Positions 40,263-49,570 of a DNA stretch of 64,000 bases are shown piece after piece. The notes beneath the pieces are model-generated. The model did not search any database, was not told where the DNA came from, and saw nothing but the letters and a program-made list of their open reading frames with translations. Origin of the DNA: Luteimonas aestuarii (GTDB lineage Bacteria > Pseudomonadota > Gammaproteobacteria > Xanthomonadales > Xanthomonadaceae); assembly GCF_004357985.1 (NCBI RefSeq), contig NZ_SMTF01000017.1:22798-86797 (forward strand), read 5' to 3'. Both the position numbers and the translations under genes were made by a program. How positions within the stretch are numbered: position 1 is the first letter of the stretch; each line of letters begins with the position of its first letter.

Positions 40263-40288
40263 AAAAAAGGGCGGCCCGTAGGCCGCCC
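40263..40288 (-). terminator. Rho-independent terminator of the TonB receptor gene
   Basis: On the minus strand GGGCGGCC-TACG-GGCCGCCC (40288-40269) followed by six T (40268-40263), 24 bases after the receptor stop codon. A textbook intrinsic terminator. Confidence 0.92.
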
Positions 40289-40312
40289 AACGCTCGCGCG
40301 TCGCGCGGGGGT

Positions 40313-43300
40313 TCAGTCGAACGACTTGGTCACGGTGAGGAAGTAGCCGCGGCCCAGCACGTTGTGCACCGATGAATAGAAGCCGAGCGCGGTGGTGGAG
40401 ATCGGCGGGTCGCGGTCGGTGACGTTGCGCACGGTCAGGCGGATGCGGCTGCCGTCGAGGAAGTTGCCCACGTCGCGGAAGCGACGCTCCACGTACACGT
40501 CCGCCGTGGTCCAGCTGGGGATCTGGAAGCGGTTGCCGTCCGCGTCCAGCGCGCCGGTGGACTCGAACGGTCCGACGTAGCGGAAATGCGTGCCGGTCAG
40601 CCAGTCGCTGTAGCGCCACGACGCGTTGAACGTGCCGCGCCACTCCGGCGTGCCGTTGATGCCGAGCAGGTTGCCCGCGCTGCTGAGGCGGAAGCCGTCG
40701 TTGATGATGCCCGACTGCTGCGCGGCGAGGATGATCTCTTCGTCCTCGGCCGGCTGCTGGGTGCGTTCGATCAGGCGCGAGGCATTGGCACTGAAGTTGA
40801 AGGTGCCCGCGGCATCGGTGTTGACGCGCCAGGTGGCACCGAAGTCGATGCCCCGCGTGGTGCGCGGCAGGCGGTTGATGTAGCGGTCGTTGACCACCGA
40901 CACATTGCCCACCGGCGTCAGGCCGGTGCCGGCGAAGTCGGCGATGCGCGTGTCGTCCGGATCGAAGCGCACCACGTTCGGGTTGGACGAGCCCTGCATG
41001 CGTGCCAGGTAGTCCAGCGCCAGCTGGGTCTGTTCGCCATAGATGCCGATCACGTCCTCCTGCTTGATCACCCAGTAGTCGGCGGTCAGCGTCAGCCGGC
41101 CCGATGCGCGCGGGATGAAGGCCGGGGCGAACACGAACCCGACCGAATAGGCATCGGAGGTTTCCGGCTTGAGGTCGCGGTTGCCGGTACGGTCTGCCTG
41201 CGTGCTGAACGAGCGGCCGCAGTTGGCGAAGCTGGTGATGCGGCCCGCGCGCAGGTCGGCCTCGCACAGGTAGTAGTCGGTGCGGGTGTTGCTGACGGTC
41301 GAGCCTTCCGAGTACAGCTGCAGGATGTTCGGCGCCAGGAAGCTCTGCGCCCAGTTGGCGCGCAGCATCACGCTGTCGCTCATCGACCAGGCCAGCGCGA
41401 CCTTGGGATTGCCGACGGTACCGAAGTCCGAATAGCGCTCCCAGCGGCCCGCGAGCTGCAGGTCGAGGCTGCGCACCAGCGGCACCTCCATTTGCGGCGA
41501 GACCAGCGGCACGGCGAACTCGGTGTAGAACGACGCCACGTTGCGCGAACCGGAATTGTCGCCCGCCGGGCTGGCGCCGAGCACGTCGCTGGTGATCTCG
41601 CCAGTGATCGGGTTGGTGTAGGTGATGGTGCCGTCGAAGCGCGGGTCGCGGTCGTCGGTCAGCGTCTCGCGACGCCATTCCGCACCGAACGCCAGGCCCA
41701 CGTCGCCGGCCGGCAGGCTGAAGATGCGCTCGCGCAGGAAGCGCGTGTCCACCTGGAACAGGCTGGCCGTGCTCAGCCGCACCACCGGGACCGTGAAGCT
41801 GGCAATGGCATCGGCATTGCTGGGCGTGCCATCCACCCCGGACCAGTTGGACAGGTCGCCGCCGTTGAACGGGTTGTAGGCGCTTGCATCGGAGCGTGCG
41901 AGGGCCTGGGCGAACAGCGTGTTGCTGATCGAGCCGTACTGCGTGTCCTCGGTGGTGGCGCGCGAGTAGAGGATGGCACTCTCCCAGTCGAAGCCCCAGA
42001 GGTCCCCGCGTACGCCCGCCAGGAAGCGGTAGGAGTCGTCCAGCACTTCATACGGACGCGCCGTGTCGGTGGCGCGGTAGCTGGTGATGCGCACGGCACG
42101 GCCTTCCGGCGGCGCGTCGATGCCCGACAGGCGGTTGGGATTGAGCGTGCCGTCCGGCAGGTAGAGCGCACCGAACGGGTTGTAGTAGTTCGACGCCGGC
42201 ACGATCATCGGCGCCGCGCCCAGCGACGCGGCCTGCTCGCGCATGCCGTTGAACTTGGCCTTGTAGTAGCTGAACTCGCCGAAGGCGACGAAGTTGTCGT
42301 CGATATCCTGCTCGAGCGTGGTGAACACGTTGCTGCGCGAGATGCCGCCAAGGATGTTGCGCTGCTCCATCGCGTTGAAGCGCAAGGGGCGATCGAGCGT
42401 GGTGTTCTGCGCGCCCGACTGGATGCAGATGCCATCGCGGTACACGGTCTGGCAGCGGTTCTCGGCGGGCTGGATGTTGAAGAAGCCCGTGGCGCTGGTG
42501 ACGAGCGCGCCATTGCGGCGCACCGGCACGTTGCCGACGGTCTGGAACACGCCCCAGGCGCTTGTGGTGAAGCGGTTGTCGAACGAGGCATTGCCTTCGA
42601 ACGGGGTGCCCTCCATCAGGTACCGGCGGTCCATGTTCGCGGTGATGGGGTGCTCGCTCGCAGGTACTTCGGAACGATAGGTGTGGCCTGCCAGCAGGGT
42701 GACGCGCGTGCGGCCATCGTTGAACCATTGCCCGGCCTTGACGTTGAAATTGCCGCGACGCATGTCGATGTTCTCGGACCCGCCGTACTGCGCCTGCATC
42801 TCCAGCCCCTGGAAGGTGCTGTCCATGACCACGTTGAGCACGCCGGCCACGGCATCGGACCCGTACAGCGCCGACGCGCCCCCCAGCAGCACCTGCATCT
42901 GGCGCACGCCATACAGCGGGATGGCGTTCATGTTGGCGGTCTGGCGCGGCACCAGGTCTTCGGTCTGCGTGCCCGGATGCGGCACCATGCGGCGACCGTT
43001 GACCAGCAGCAGGGTGTTGCCGGTGCCGATGTTGCGCAGGTTGATCGAACCCACGTCGCCGCGCGCGGCGTTGAGGTTGGCGGCCACGTCGGTGTTGTCG
43101 AACTTCATGTCGCCGACCTGCGGCAGGCTGCGCAGCAGGTCCTCGCCATCGACCGCACCGGTGGCTTCGATGGCCTCCTGGTCCAGCACCGCGACCGGGG
43201 CCATGCCGGCTTCGTTGGTGCTGGCGAAGCGGCTGCCGACCACGGTGACGTTGTCGAGCTGCGCGGCCGAGCGCGTGGTGGTGGTGGTCGCGGCCTCTGC

Positions 43301-43396
43301 CTCGTCCTGCGTGGGCGCGGTCTGCGCGAATGCGCCGTTGCCGGCGACGATGGCGCCCAAGGCCATGGCGAGTACGGTTCTGCGATGCCGTTTCAT
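40313..43396 (-). CDS. TonB-dependent outer-membrane receptor, glutamate-cluster
   Basis: A 1027-residue receptor. Signal peptide 1-24 (AIVAGNGAFA|QTA), TonB box-like LDNVTVVGSRF (about 47-57), plug domain 60-195 with INLRNIGTGNTLLLVNGRR and LGGASALYGSDAVAGVLN. The barrel closes with GYFLTVTKSFD. It is of the same class as the receptor at 24995 but clearly distinct. The ATG at 43396 is followed directly by the signal peptide. The proposed LysR-type operator at 43521-43535 lies 125 bases upstream. With gamma-glutamyltransferases encoded next door, glutamate-containing peptides or poly-gamma-glutamate fragments are plausible ligands (inference). A strong terminator follows. Confidence 0.93.
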   Translation of the reverse strand: MKRHRRTVLAMALGAIVAGNGAFAQTAPTQDEAEAATTTTTRSAAQLDNVTVVGSRFASTNEAGMAPVAVLDQEAIEATGAVDGEDLLRSLPQVGDMKFDNTDVAANLNAARGDVGSINLRNIGTGNTLLLVNGRRMVPHPGTQTEDLVPRQTANMNAIPLYGVRQMQVLLGGASALYGSDAVAGVLNVVMDSTFQGLEMQAQYGGSENIDMRRGNFNVKAGQWFNDGRTRVTLLAGHTYRSEVPASEHPITANMDRRYLMEGTPFEGNASFDNRFTTSAWGVFQTVGNVPVRRNGALVTSATGFFNIQPAENRCQTVYRDGICIQSGAQNTTLDRPLRFNAMEQRNILGGISRSNVFTTLEQDIDDNFVAFGEFSYYKAKFNGMREQAASLGAAPMIVPASNYYNPFGALYLPDGTLNPNRLSGIDAPPEGRAVRITSYRATDTARPYEVLDDSYRFLAGVRGDLWGFDWESAILYSRATTEDTQYGSISNTLFAQALARSDASAYNPFNGGDLSNWSGVDGTPSNADAIASFTVPVVRLSTASLFQVDTRFLRERIFSLPAGDVGLAFGAEWRRETLTDDRDPRFDGTITYTNPITGEITSDVLGASPAGDNSGSRNVASFYTEFAVPLVSPQMEVPLVRSLDLQLAGRWERYSDFGTVGNPKVALAWSMSDSVMLRANWAQSFLAPNILQLYSEGSTVSNTRTDYYLCEADLRAGRITSFANCGRSFSTQADRTGNRDLKPETSDAYSVGFVFAPAFIPRASGRLTLTADYWVIKQEDVIGIYGEQTQLALDYLARMQGSSNPNVVRFDPDDTRIADFAGTGLTPVGNVSVVNDRYINRLPRTTRGIDFGATWRVNTDAAGTFNFSANASRLIERTQQPAEDEEIILAAQQSGIINDGFRLSSAGNLLGINGTPEWRGTFNASWRYSDWLTGTHFRYVGPFESTGALDADGNRFQIPSWTTADVYVERRFRDVGNFLDGSRIRLTVRNVTDRDPPISTTALGFYSSVHNVLGRGYFLTVTKSFD

Positions 43397-43520
43397 GTGT
43401 CAGCCCCCTCGGCTTTTCTGGAATCGACCACCCCGTGGCATGTGCGTTGTCATGCACGGGTCATGTTTTGACGGTATCAGCCCGCAGGAAGCGCAGGCAT
43501 TAGCGATTTGGAGGCAGCCC

Positions 43521-43535
43521 ATAGCTGCAAGCTAT
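43521..43535. promoter_or_regulatory. Proposed LysR-type operator upstream of TonB receptor
   Basis: ATAGCTGCAAGCTAT, perfect 6-bp arms, matching ATARCYnnnRGYTAT. It lies 125 bases before the receptor start and 69 bases after the end of the gamma-glutamyltransferase gene. As a hairpin it could also act in RNA, but there is no T run. Confidence 0.55.
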
Positions 43536-43603
43536 GCCCGCGCCATCGCATTCGCGTCGTCCGGATGCGCCGCTTCTCGCGCGGCGACACCGCGAAACCC
43601 CGC

Positions 43604-45334
43604 TCACTCCGCCACTGCCGTGGCGCCCGGGCGCCGCGGATCGGCGGCGCCTTCCACGCGCCCGTCGCGCAGCAGCAGGGTCTGCGTGCTGCCGATGGTT
43701 TCGCCGGTTTCCAGGCGGTGCCCGTAGCCGGCCAACAGGCGCAGCGTGTCCGGGCTGACGCCGCGCTCGTGGTTGAGCTGGCCTTCGCCGCGCATCTCCT
43801 GGTGCACGCGTGGCAGGGTGGCGGATTCGGCGATGCCCAACCCGAAATCCACCACGCCGAGGATCGTCTGCACCACGGTGCCCGGGATGGTGTTGCCGCC
43901 GGGACTGCCGGTGACCAGCCACGGGCGGTCGCCCTGGAACACGATGGTCGGCGCCATGCTCGACACCGGGCGGCGGCCCGGCGCGAGTTCGTTCCCGGTC
44001 TGCGCGCGACCCTCGCGACGCCCTGCCGCCTGCGCGGCCAGCGAAAAATTGCCGATCAGGTTGCCCAGCAGGAAGCCGGTGCCTTCGACCACCACGCCGC
44101 CACCGAAGTCCGAACCGATGGTGTAGGTGTTGCTGACCGCGTTGCCGTCGGCATCCACCACCGAGAAATGCGTGGTCTCGGGGCTTTCGTACGGCCACGG
44201 GTCGCCGGCTTCGACCGTCTCGATCGGCGCACTGCGTGTCGACGAGATCGACGCCACGCGCCGCGCGGCGTACTCCTTCGACACCAGCCCGGCCAACGGC
44301 ACCTCGACGAAGCCGGTGTCGCCGGCATGCCGCGCGCGGTCGCGCCAGGCCAGTTTGGTCGCTTCGGCGAAGTGGTGCAGCGCCGCCGCCGAACCGGCGC
44401 CGAAGCCCGCCATGTCGAAGTGTTCCAGCAGGTTGAGCGTGGCCAGGATGCCGAGGCCGCCGCCACTGGCCGGCGGCATGGTCGCGATGCGATGGCCGCG
44501 GTAGCTGCCGAACAACGGTTCGCGCTCGATCGCGCGATACGCATCGAGATCCTCGTAGCGCAGCAGGCCGCCATTGGCACGCATGCCGGCGTCGAGCCGG
44601 CGCGCGATCTCGCCGCGGTAGAACGCGTCCTCGCCGTGCTCGGCGATCTGCCGCAGCGACCAGGCCAGGTCGGCCTGCACCAGGCGCTCGCCGGCACGCA
44701 GCGCGCTGCCGTCGGGATGCAAGAAGATCGCGGCCCCCGCGGGCGTGCGCGCCAGCCGTTCGCGGCCCCAGTCGAGCGCGAAGGCTTCGTCGGCACTCAG
44801 CACCACGCCATCGGCGGCCAGCGCGATGGCCGGTGCCAACAGCCGCGCCCACGGCAGTTTTCCGTGGTTGCGATGCGCCAGTGCCAGCCCGGCGACGGTG
44901 CCGGGCACGCCTGCCGACTTGTAGCCGGCGGTGGCATCGACCACGCGCCCGTCTTCATCGAGATAGGCATCGAGCGTCGCCAGCCCCGGCGCCGCCGAGC
45001 GGTAGTCGATCGCTACCGTCCGGTTCCCATCGGCGAGGTGCACCAGCATGAAACCATCGCCACCGATGTTGCCGGCGCGCGGCAGCGTGACCGCCAACGC
45101 GAACGCGGTGGCCACCGCCGCGTCCACCGCATTGCCACCGTCGCGCAACACCTGCGCACCGATCTCGCTGGCCAGCGTGTTCTGGCTGACCACCATGCCG
45201 CGCTGGCCGACGACGGGCTTGTGGATCTCTTCGTAGTTCAGCAGCTGCCGGGTCTGCGCGATCGCGGGGGCGGCCAGCGACAACAGCAGCAGGACGACGG
45301 AAAGCAGGCGGATGGCGGCGATCGGGCGCGGCAT
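43604..45334 (-). CDS. ggt: Gamma-glutamyltransferase, periplasmic
   Basis: A 576-residue exported N-terminal-nucleophile hydrolase that cleaves gamma-glutamyl bonds (glutathione, gamma-glutamyl peptides). Signal peptide 1-23 (LLLLSLAAPAIA|QTR). The autocleavage/nucleophile site is PETTHFSVVD with Thr388. The substrate loops GGDGFMLV (N-terminal part), PPASGGGLG and SSMAPTIV and TGSPGGNTIPG are intact, as is the large/small subunit layout. ATG 45334 is chosen since the signal peptide follows; 30 further codons upstream overlap the operator region. Divergent from a second gamma-glutamyltransferase gene, with two palindromic boxes between. Confidence 0.93.
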   Translation of the reverse strand: MPRPIAAIRLLSVVLLLLSLAAPAIAQTRQLLNYEEIHKPVVGQRGMVVSQNTLASEIGAQVLRDGGNAVDAAVATAFALAVTLPRAGNIGGDGFMLVHLADGNRTVAIDYRSAAPGLATLDAYLDEDGRVVDATAGYKSAGVPGTVAGLALAHRNHGKLPWARLLAPAIALAADGVVLSADEAFALDWGRERLARTPAGAAIFLHPDGSALRAGERLVQADLAWSLRQIAEHGEDAFYRGEIARRLDAGMRANGGLLRYEDLDAYRAIEREPLFGSYRGHRIATMPPASGGGLGILATLNLLEHFDMAGFGAGSAAALHHFAEATKLAWRDRARHAGDTGFVEVPLAGLVSKEYAARRVASISSTRSAPIETVEAGDPWPYESPETTHFSVVDADGNAVSNTYTIGSDFGGGVVVEGTGFLLGNLIGNFSLAAQAAGRREGRAQTGNELAPGRRPVSSMAPTIVFQGDRPWLVTGSPGGNTIPGTVVQTILGVVDFGLGIAESATLPRVHQEMRGEGQLNHERGVSPDTLRLLAGYGHRLETGETIGSTQTLLLRDGRVEGAADPRRPGATAVAE

Positions 45335-45416
45335 GTCGGACTCCGGCGGCAATGCGTGACCGTCCGAGGGTGTCGCAGCTGCGGCGGTTTGTCGTGCAGG
45401 TTTGCGGACGACGGGT

Positions 45417-45431
45417 ATAACCATGGGCTAT
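45417..45431. promoter_or_regulatory. Proposed LysR-type operator, ggt divergent region, site 1
   Basis: ATAACCATGGGCTAT, matching ATARCYnnnRGYTAT. It lies 83 bases upstream of the minus-strand gene start. Paired with site 2, centre spacing 24 bases, a distance usual between two LysR-type boxes on roughly the same DNA face. Confidence 0.6.
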
Positions 45432-45440
45432 CCGCGACCA

Positions 45441-45455
45441 ATAGCCCCCGGTTAT
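45441..45455. promoter_or_regulatory. Proposed LysR-type operator, ggt divergent region, site 2
   Basis: ATAGCCCCCGGTTAT, the same palindrome as at dgcN apart from the central bases. It lies 57 bases before the plus-strand gamma-glutamyltransferase start. Confidence 0.6.
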
Positions 45456-45511
45456 CCCCGGGCCATGCAAAGTGATGCCTTGCGGCCTGGCCTGCGGCTT
45501 ACGCTGGGCCC

Positions 45512-47257
45512 ATGCGACCTGTTTCCCTGCCCCTGATCCCGTTTCGCGCGGCACCGCTGCGCATCGTCCTGCTCGGCCTGGCCTGCGTGCTGCTGGCCGC
45601 GTGCGCGGTCGCGCCCGCCACGCGCGATCCGACACCCACTCCTGCGCACGCGACGACCGGCATGGTGTCCGCCGCGCATCCGCTGGCGGTGGACGCGGGA
45701 CTGGATGTACTGCGCCGCGGTGGCAGCGCCGCGGATGCCGCGGTGGCGGTGCAGGCGATGCTGGGACTGGTGGAGCCACAGAGTTCCGGCATCGGCGGGG
45801 GTGCCATCGTGATGGCCTACGACGCGCAGACGCGGCAGGTGCAGACCTGGATCGGGCGCGAGACCGCCCCGGCATCCGCATCGCCGGCCATGCTGCGCGA
45901 CGCTGCCGGCAAGGCATTGCCACGCGGCACGGCCATGCTCAGCGGCCGCGCCACCGGCGTGCCGGGTGCACTGGCCGCGCTGGACGCCGCACACCGGGCG
46001 CATGGCCAGTTGCCTTGGCATGCACTGTTCGACAGCACCATCGCACGCGCCGAATCCGGCTTCGCCATCACCCCGCGACTGGCGCGGCACATCGCCGGCA
46101 GTTTCCCGCAGGCCAGCGCGCCGGACGTGGTGGCCTACTTCCGTCGCGACGACGGTATGCCAATGCAGGCCGGCGACACGCTGCGCGATCCCGACTACGC
46201 GCGCACCCTGCGCCGCATCGCGCGCGAGGGGGCCGGTGCGATGCATCGCGGCCCGCTGGCCGAAGCCATCGTCGCGCGCACCCGGCAGGGGCCGCATCCC
46301 GGCGGCATGACCGTCGACGACCTGGCCGCGTACCACCTCGCCGACAGCGCGCCGCTGTGCCGGCCGCTGCGCGCCTACGTGCTGTGCGTGCCGCCGCCAC
46401 CCGCCAGCGGCGTGGGCCTGCTGCAGTTGATGCTGTTGCTCGACGGCACCGACATTGCCGAACGCGGCCCGGACGATCCGCAGGCGTGGTTCCTGTTCGC
46501 CGAGGCCAGCCGGATCATGTACGCCGACCGCGACCGCTACGTGGGCGATCCCGCCTTCGTCGACGTGCCGGTGGACGGCCTGCTCGACCCCGCCTACCTC
46601 GACCAGCGCCGCCGCCTGATCGGCACCCGCGCTGCCGCATCGTTCGAAGCCGGTACGCCACCCGCGGCGCAAACGCGCGCGGCCGACCGCACCGCCGAGC
46701 CCGCCGGCACCAGTCATTTCGTGATAGTCGATGCGCAGGGCAACGCGGTGTCGGTCACCACGACGATCGAATCGTTCTTCGGGTCCGGGCGACGCGCCGA
46801 AGGCTTCTTCCTCAACAACCAGCTCACCGATTTCTCGTGGGGCGATGCCGGCGACGCGCTGCCGGCCGCGAACGCCATCGCGCCGGGCAAGCGCCCGCGC
46901 TCGTCGATGTCGCCGCTGATCGTGCTGGACCACGACGGCCGCTTCGTCGGCGCGCTCGGTTCGCCGGGCGGAAACGCCATCCCGGCCTACATCGGCAAGA
47001 CCCTGCTGGGCCTGCTGTACTGGGACCTGCCGCTGCAGCGGGCGATCGACCTGCCCAACCTGGTCGCACGCGGCGACCGCTTCAACGGCGAGGCCGATGC
47101 GTTCGCGCCGGACGTGCGCGACGCACTGGCCGCGCGTGGCGTGCGCATCGTGCCCGGCGCCGGCGAGGATTCCGGGCTGCACGGCGTGTTCCTGCGCAAC
47201 GGCGTGCTGGAAGGCGCCGCCGACCCACGACGCGACGGCGAAGCGCGCCGTCCATGA
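45512..47257 (+). CDS. Gamma-glutamyltransferase, lipoprotein
   Basis: A 581-residue gamma-glutamyltransferase-family protein with lipobox VLLAAC (Cys31), so membrane-anchored and facing the periplasm. Nucleophile Thr400 in AGTSHFVIVD; also SSGIGGGAIVM, PPPPASGVGLLQ, RSSMSPLIVL and LGSPGGNAIPAY. It is only distantly similar to the neighbour at 43604, so the pair are paralogues of different subfamilies rather than a recent duplication. Differences in the substrate loop (PPPPASG versus PPASGGG) suggest different specificities. It starts a plus-strand run with the LysR gene 41 bases further on. Confidence 0.92.
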   Translation: MRPVSLPLIPFRAAPLRIVLLGLACVLLAACAVAPATRDPTPTPAHATTGMVSAAHPLAVDAGLDVLRRGGSAADAAVAVQAMLGLVEPQSSGIGGGAIVMAYDAQTRQVQTWIGRETAPASASPAMLRDAAGKALPRGTAMLSGRATGVPGALAALDAAHRAHGQLPWHALFDSTIARAESGFAITPRLARHIAGSFPQASAPDVVAYFRRDDGMPMQAGDTLRDPDYARTLRRIAREGAGAMHRGPLAEAIVARTRQGPHPGGMTVDDLAAYHLADSAPLCRPLRAYVLCVPPPPASGVGLLQLMLLLDGTDIAERGPDDPQAWFLFAEASRIMYADRDRYVGDPAFVDVPVDGLLDPAYLDQRRRLIGTRAAASFEAGTPPAAQTRAADRTAEPAGTSHFVIVDAQGNAVSVTTTIESFFGSGRRAEGFFLNNQLTDFSWGDAGDALPAANAIAPGKRPRSSMSPLIVLDHDGRFVGALGSPGGNAIPAYIGKTLLGLLYWDLPLQRAIDLPNLVARGDRFNGEADAFAPDVRDALAARGVRIVPGAGEDSGLHGVFLRNGVLEGAADPRRDGEARRP

Positions 47258-47298
47258 CCTGCGCGCGTGCGATGGCACCACTGGCTTAAGATCGAACG

Positions 47299-48198
47299 AT
47301 GCGATTCCGTCAGATCGAAGTCTTCTACGCGGTGTACACCACCGGTTCCATCAGCGCCGCCGCGCGTGCACTGCACGTGTCGCAGCCCTCGGTCAGCAAG
47401 GTGCTGCACCACACCCAGTCGCAACTCGGGCTGGAGCTGTTCACCCTGGTACGCGGGCGGCTGGTAGCCACCGACGAAGCGCATGCGCTGTTCATCGAGG
47501 TGTCGGAGATCTTCAAGCGGCTGACCTCGCTGCAGAAGACCGTCAGCAACATCAAGAACCTCGCCGGCAGCCACATCCGGCTGGCCGTGGTGCCGTCGCT
47601 CGGGCTGCACGCCGCGCCGCTGGCGATCACCCGCTTCCGGCAGCGGCATCCCGAGGTCACCTTCGACGTGCAGACGCTGCACCACGGCGACCTGTTCGAA
47701 GCGCTGTACGAACGCACCTGTGACATCGCCGTCGCCTACGATCCGCCCAACCATCCGCGCCTGCAGCGGCGCGAACTGGGCAGCGGCGAACTGATGCTGC
47801 TGTTCCGGCCCGACAGCCTGCCCGATGCCGGCGACAGCGTCCCGCTGGCGCAACTGGACGGCCAGGACATGGTGGGACTGACCACCAGCGGACCGGTCGG
47901 CGACCTGTTCGCGGCGGAAATGCAGCGGCAGAACGTGTCGATCCGCGAGGTGGTGTCGAACCAGACGTTCTACATCGCCGCGGCGCTGACCCGCTGCGGC
48001 GCCGGCATGGCGGTGGTGGACGAGTTCACCGCGCGCGCCAGCAGCGACGCCTCCACCGTGTTCCGCCCGTTCGAGCCACCGATCCGCTTCAAGGTGGAGT
48101 GCGTGCACCTGGAGGACCGCCCGCCATCGAAAGCGACCGAGGCCTTCATCGACACCCTGTCGGCGACCCTGCATTCGCTGCGCGAGGACACCGCATGA
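47299..48198 (+). CDS. LysR-family transcriptional regulator
   Basis: A 299-residue LysR-type regulator: winged helix 1-60 (FRQIEVFYAVYTTGSISAAA, VSQPSVSKVLHHTQSQLG) and an effector domain 90-295. It lies inside the glutamate cluster, after the second gamma-glutamyltransferase gene, and is the best candidate for binding the four ATARCYnnnRGYTAT sites. D-glutamate pathway operons elsewhere are controlled by the LysR-type DgcR; whether this is its orthologue cannot be said. The stop overlaps the start of the M14 peptidase gene (ATGA). Confidence 0.93.
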   Translation: MRFRQIEVFYAVYTTGSISAAARALHVSQPSVSKVLHHTQSQLGLELFTLVRGRLVATDEAHALFIEVSEIFKRLTSLQKTVSNIKNLAGSHIRLAVVPSLGLHAAPLAITRFRQRHPEVTFDVQTLHHGDLFEALYERTCDIAVAYDPPNHPRLQRRELGSGELMLLFRPDSLPDAGDSVPLAQLDGQDMVGLTTSGPVGDLFAAEMQRQNVSIREVVSNQTFYIAAALTRCGAGMAVVDEFTARASSDASTVFRPFEPPIRFKVECVHLEDRPPSKATEAFIDTLSATLHSLREDTA

Positions 48199-49490
48199 CC
48201 CTGCTGCAACGCCACCGGCTTGCATCCCTTGTTCGCCATGCCTGCGTGGCGCTGCTGGCCGCAAGCCTGCTGGCCGCCTGTTCCAGCGTGCCGGCACCGG
48301 CACCGGATGCCGCAGTCGCCATCGACACCAGCCGCGCCGTGCCCCTGCAGGCACGTCGCAGCTGGGCCTTCGCCGAGGATGGCCTGCGCTTCGACAACCT
48401 GGCGCCCGCCGCGCGCCTGACCGACGTCGAACGCCTCGGTCCCGGCCACTACCGCGTCACCAGCGCGCCGGAAACGCACCCGGTCAATCCCAGTCCGTGG
48501 TTCGGCTTCGCTGTCCACGCCGACGCTGCGCGCACGCTGCACCTCGACTTCGCGTATCCGCACGCTTACCGGCACCGCTACGTGCCCAAGCTGCGTGTGG
48601 GCGACGGGCCATGGCGGGAACCGGCCGAAGGCGAGTTCACCATCGACGGCGAAGGCCGCGCGCAACTGTCGGTGGCACTGTCGCCCGGCAGCACGCTCCA
48701 GGCCTTCGCGCAGGTGCCCTGGCTGCCCGGCGACGTGCGCGCATGGGCCGATGGCATCGCCGCACGCACCGGTACGGGCACCACCACGATCGGCCGGTCG
48801 GTGCGCGGCCGGCCGCTGCCGGCATTCGTCTTCGGTGCCGCACCCGGCGCACCGCTGCTGCTCGTCGTTGGCGGCCAGCATCCGCCCGAGTACACCGGCG
48901 CGCGCGCGCTGGCCGGCTTCGTCGAAGCACTGGCGGCCGACACCCCGGCGGCGCGCGCATTCCGTGAGCGCGTGCGCGTGCTGGTCGCGCCGCAGCTCAA
49001 CCCCGACGGCGTGCTGGAAGGCCACTGGCGCACGAATGCCAACGGCACCGACCTCAACCGCGACTGGGGTCCGTTCGCCGAGCCGGAGACGCGCGCGTTG
49101 CGCGACGCGCTGGATGCGGAACTCGCACGCGGCGGCCACGTCGCGTTCGCCATCGACTTCCATTCCACCTTCCAGGACATCCTCTACACCGTCACCGAGG
49201 ACCCTTCGCGGGCCGAGGGTGGGCTGATGCACGCCTGGATCGCGGCGATGCAGGCGCGTTTCCCCGGCCGCCTCGACGAACGGCCGTCCGCGGCCGCAAG
49301 CGCGGTGTTCAAGAATTGGGCCTACTGCCAGTACGGCGCGCCCACGGTGACTTATGAAGTCGGCGATACCACCCCGGATGCGCTGCTGGGCGAGGTGTCG
49401 CGCCACGCCGCCGACACGCTGATGGCGCTGATGGCCGTGCCGCGCGCCGCACCCGCGCCCGCCGATTGCACCCTGCCGACCGGCGGATGA
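48195..49490 (+). CDS. M14 zinc carboxypeptidase lipoprotein
   Basis: A 431-residue predicted lipoprotein (lipobox SLLAAC, Cys29). Residues about 45-185 form a beta-rich N-terminal domain seen in M14 proteins of the AGBL/CCP-like and DUF2817 kind. The peptidase domain then has all metal and catalytic residues: HPPE (His/Glu zinc ligands) in VGGQHPPEYTGARAL, Arg in NGTDLNRDWG, third ligand His in DFHSTFQD, and catalytic Glu in VTYEVGDTTPD. Some M14 enzymes cut gamma-D-glutamyl bonds; with the neighbours this is attractive but inferred. Translationally coupled to the LysR gene. Confidence 0.9.
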   Translation: MTLLQRHRLASLVRHACVALLAASLLAACSSVPAPAPDAAVAIDTSRAVPLQARRSWAFAEDGLRFDNLAPAARLTDVERLGPGHYRVTSAPETHPVNPSPWFGFAVHADAARTLHLDFAYPHAYRHRYVPKLRVGDGPWREPAEGEFTIDGEGRAQLSVALSPGSTLQAFAQVPWLPGDVRAWADGIAARTGTGTTTIGRSVRGRPLPAFVFGAAPGAPLLLVVGGQHPPEYTGARALAGFVEALAADTPAARAFRERVRVLVAPQLNPDGVLEGHWRTNANGTDLNRDWGPFAEPETRALRDALDAELARGGHVAFAIDFHSTFQDILYTVTEDPSRAEGGLMHAWIAAMQARFPGRLDERPSAAASAVFKNWAYCQYGAPTVTYEVGDTTPDALLGEVSRHAADTLMALMAVPRAAPAPADCTLPTGG

Positions 49491-49570
49491 CGCCAGGCGC
49501 GGCCGGCCCCCCGGGGGCGGCGACCCGCCATTTCCGCTAGCATTCCCGCCTTTCCCGCCGACCCGCCGCG

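Noticed and set aside
40017..40375. Short + frames downstream of the TonB receptor
   Set aside because: They run through its terminator and antisense 3' end and have no coding character.
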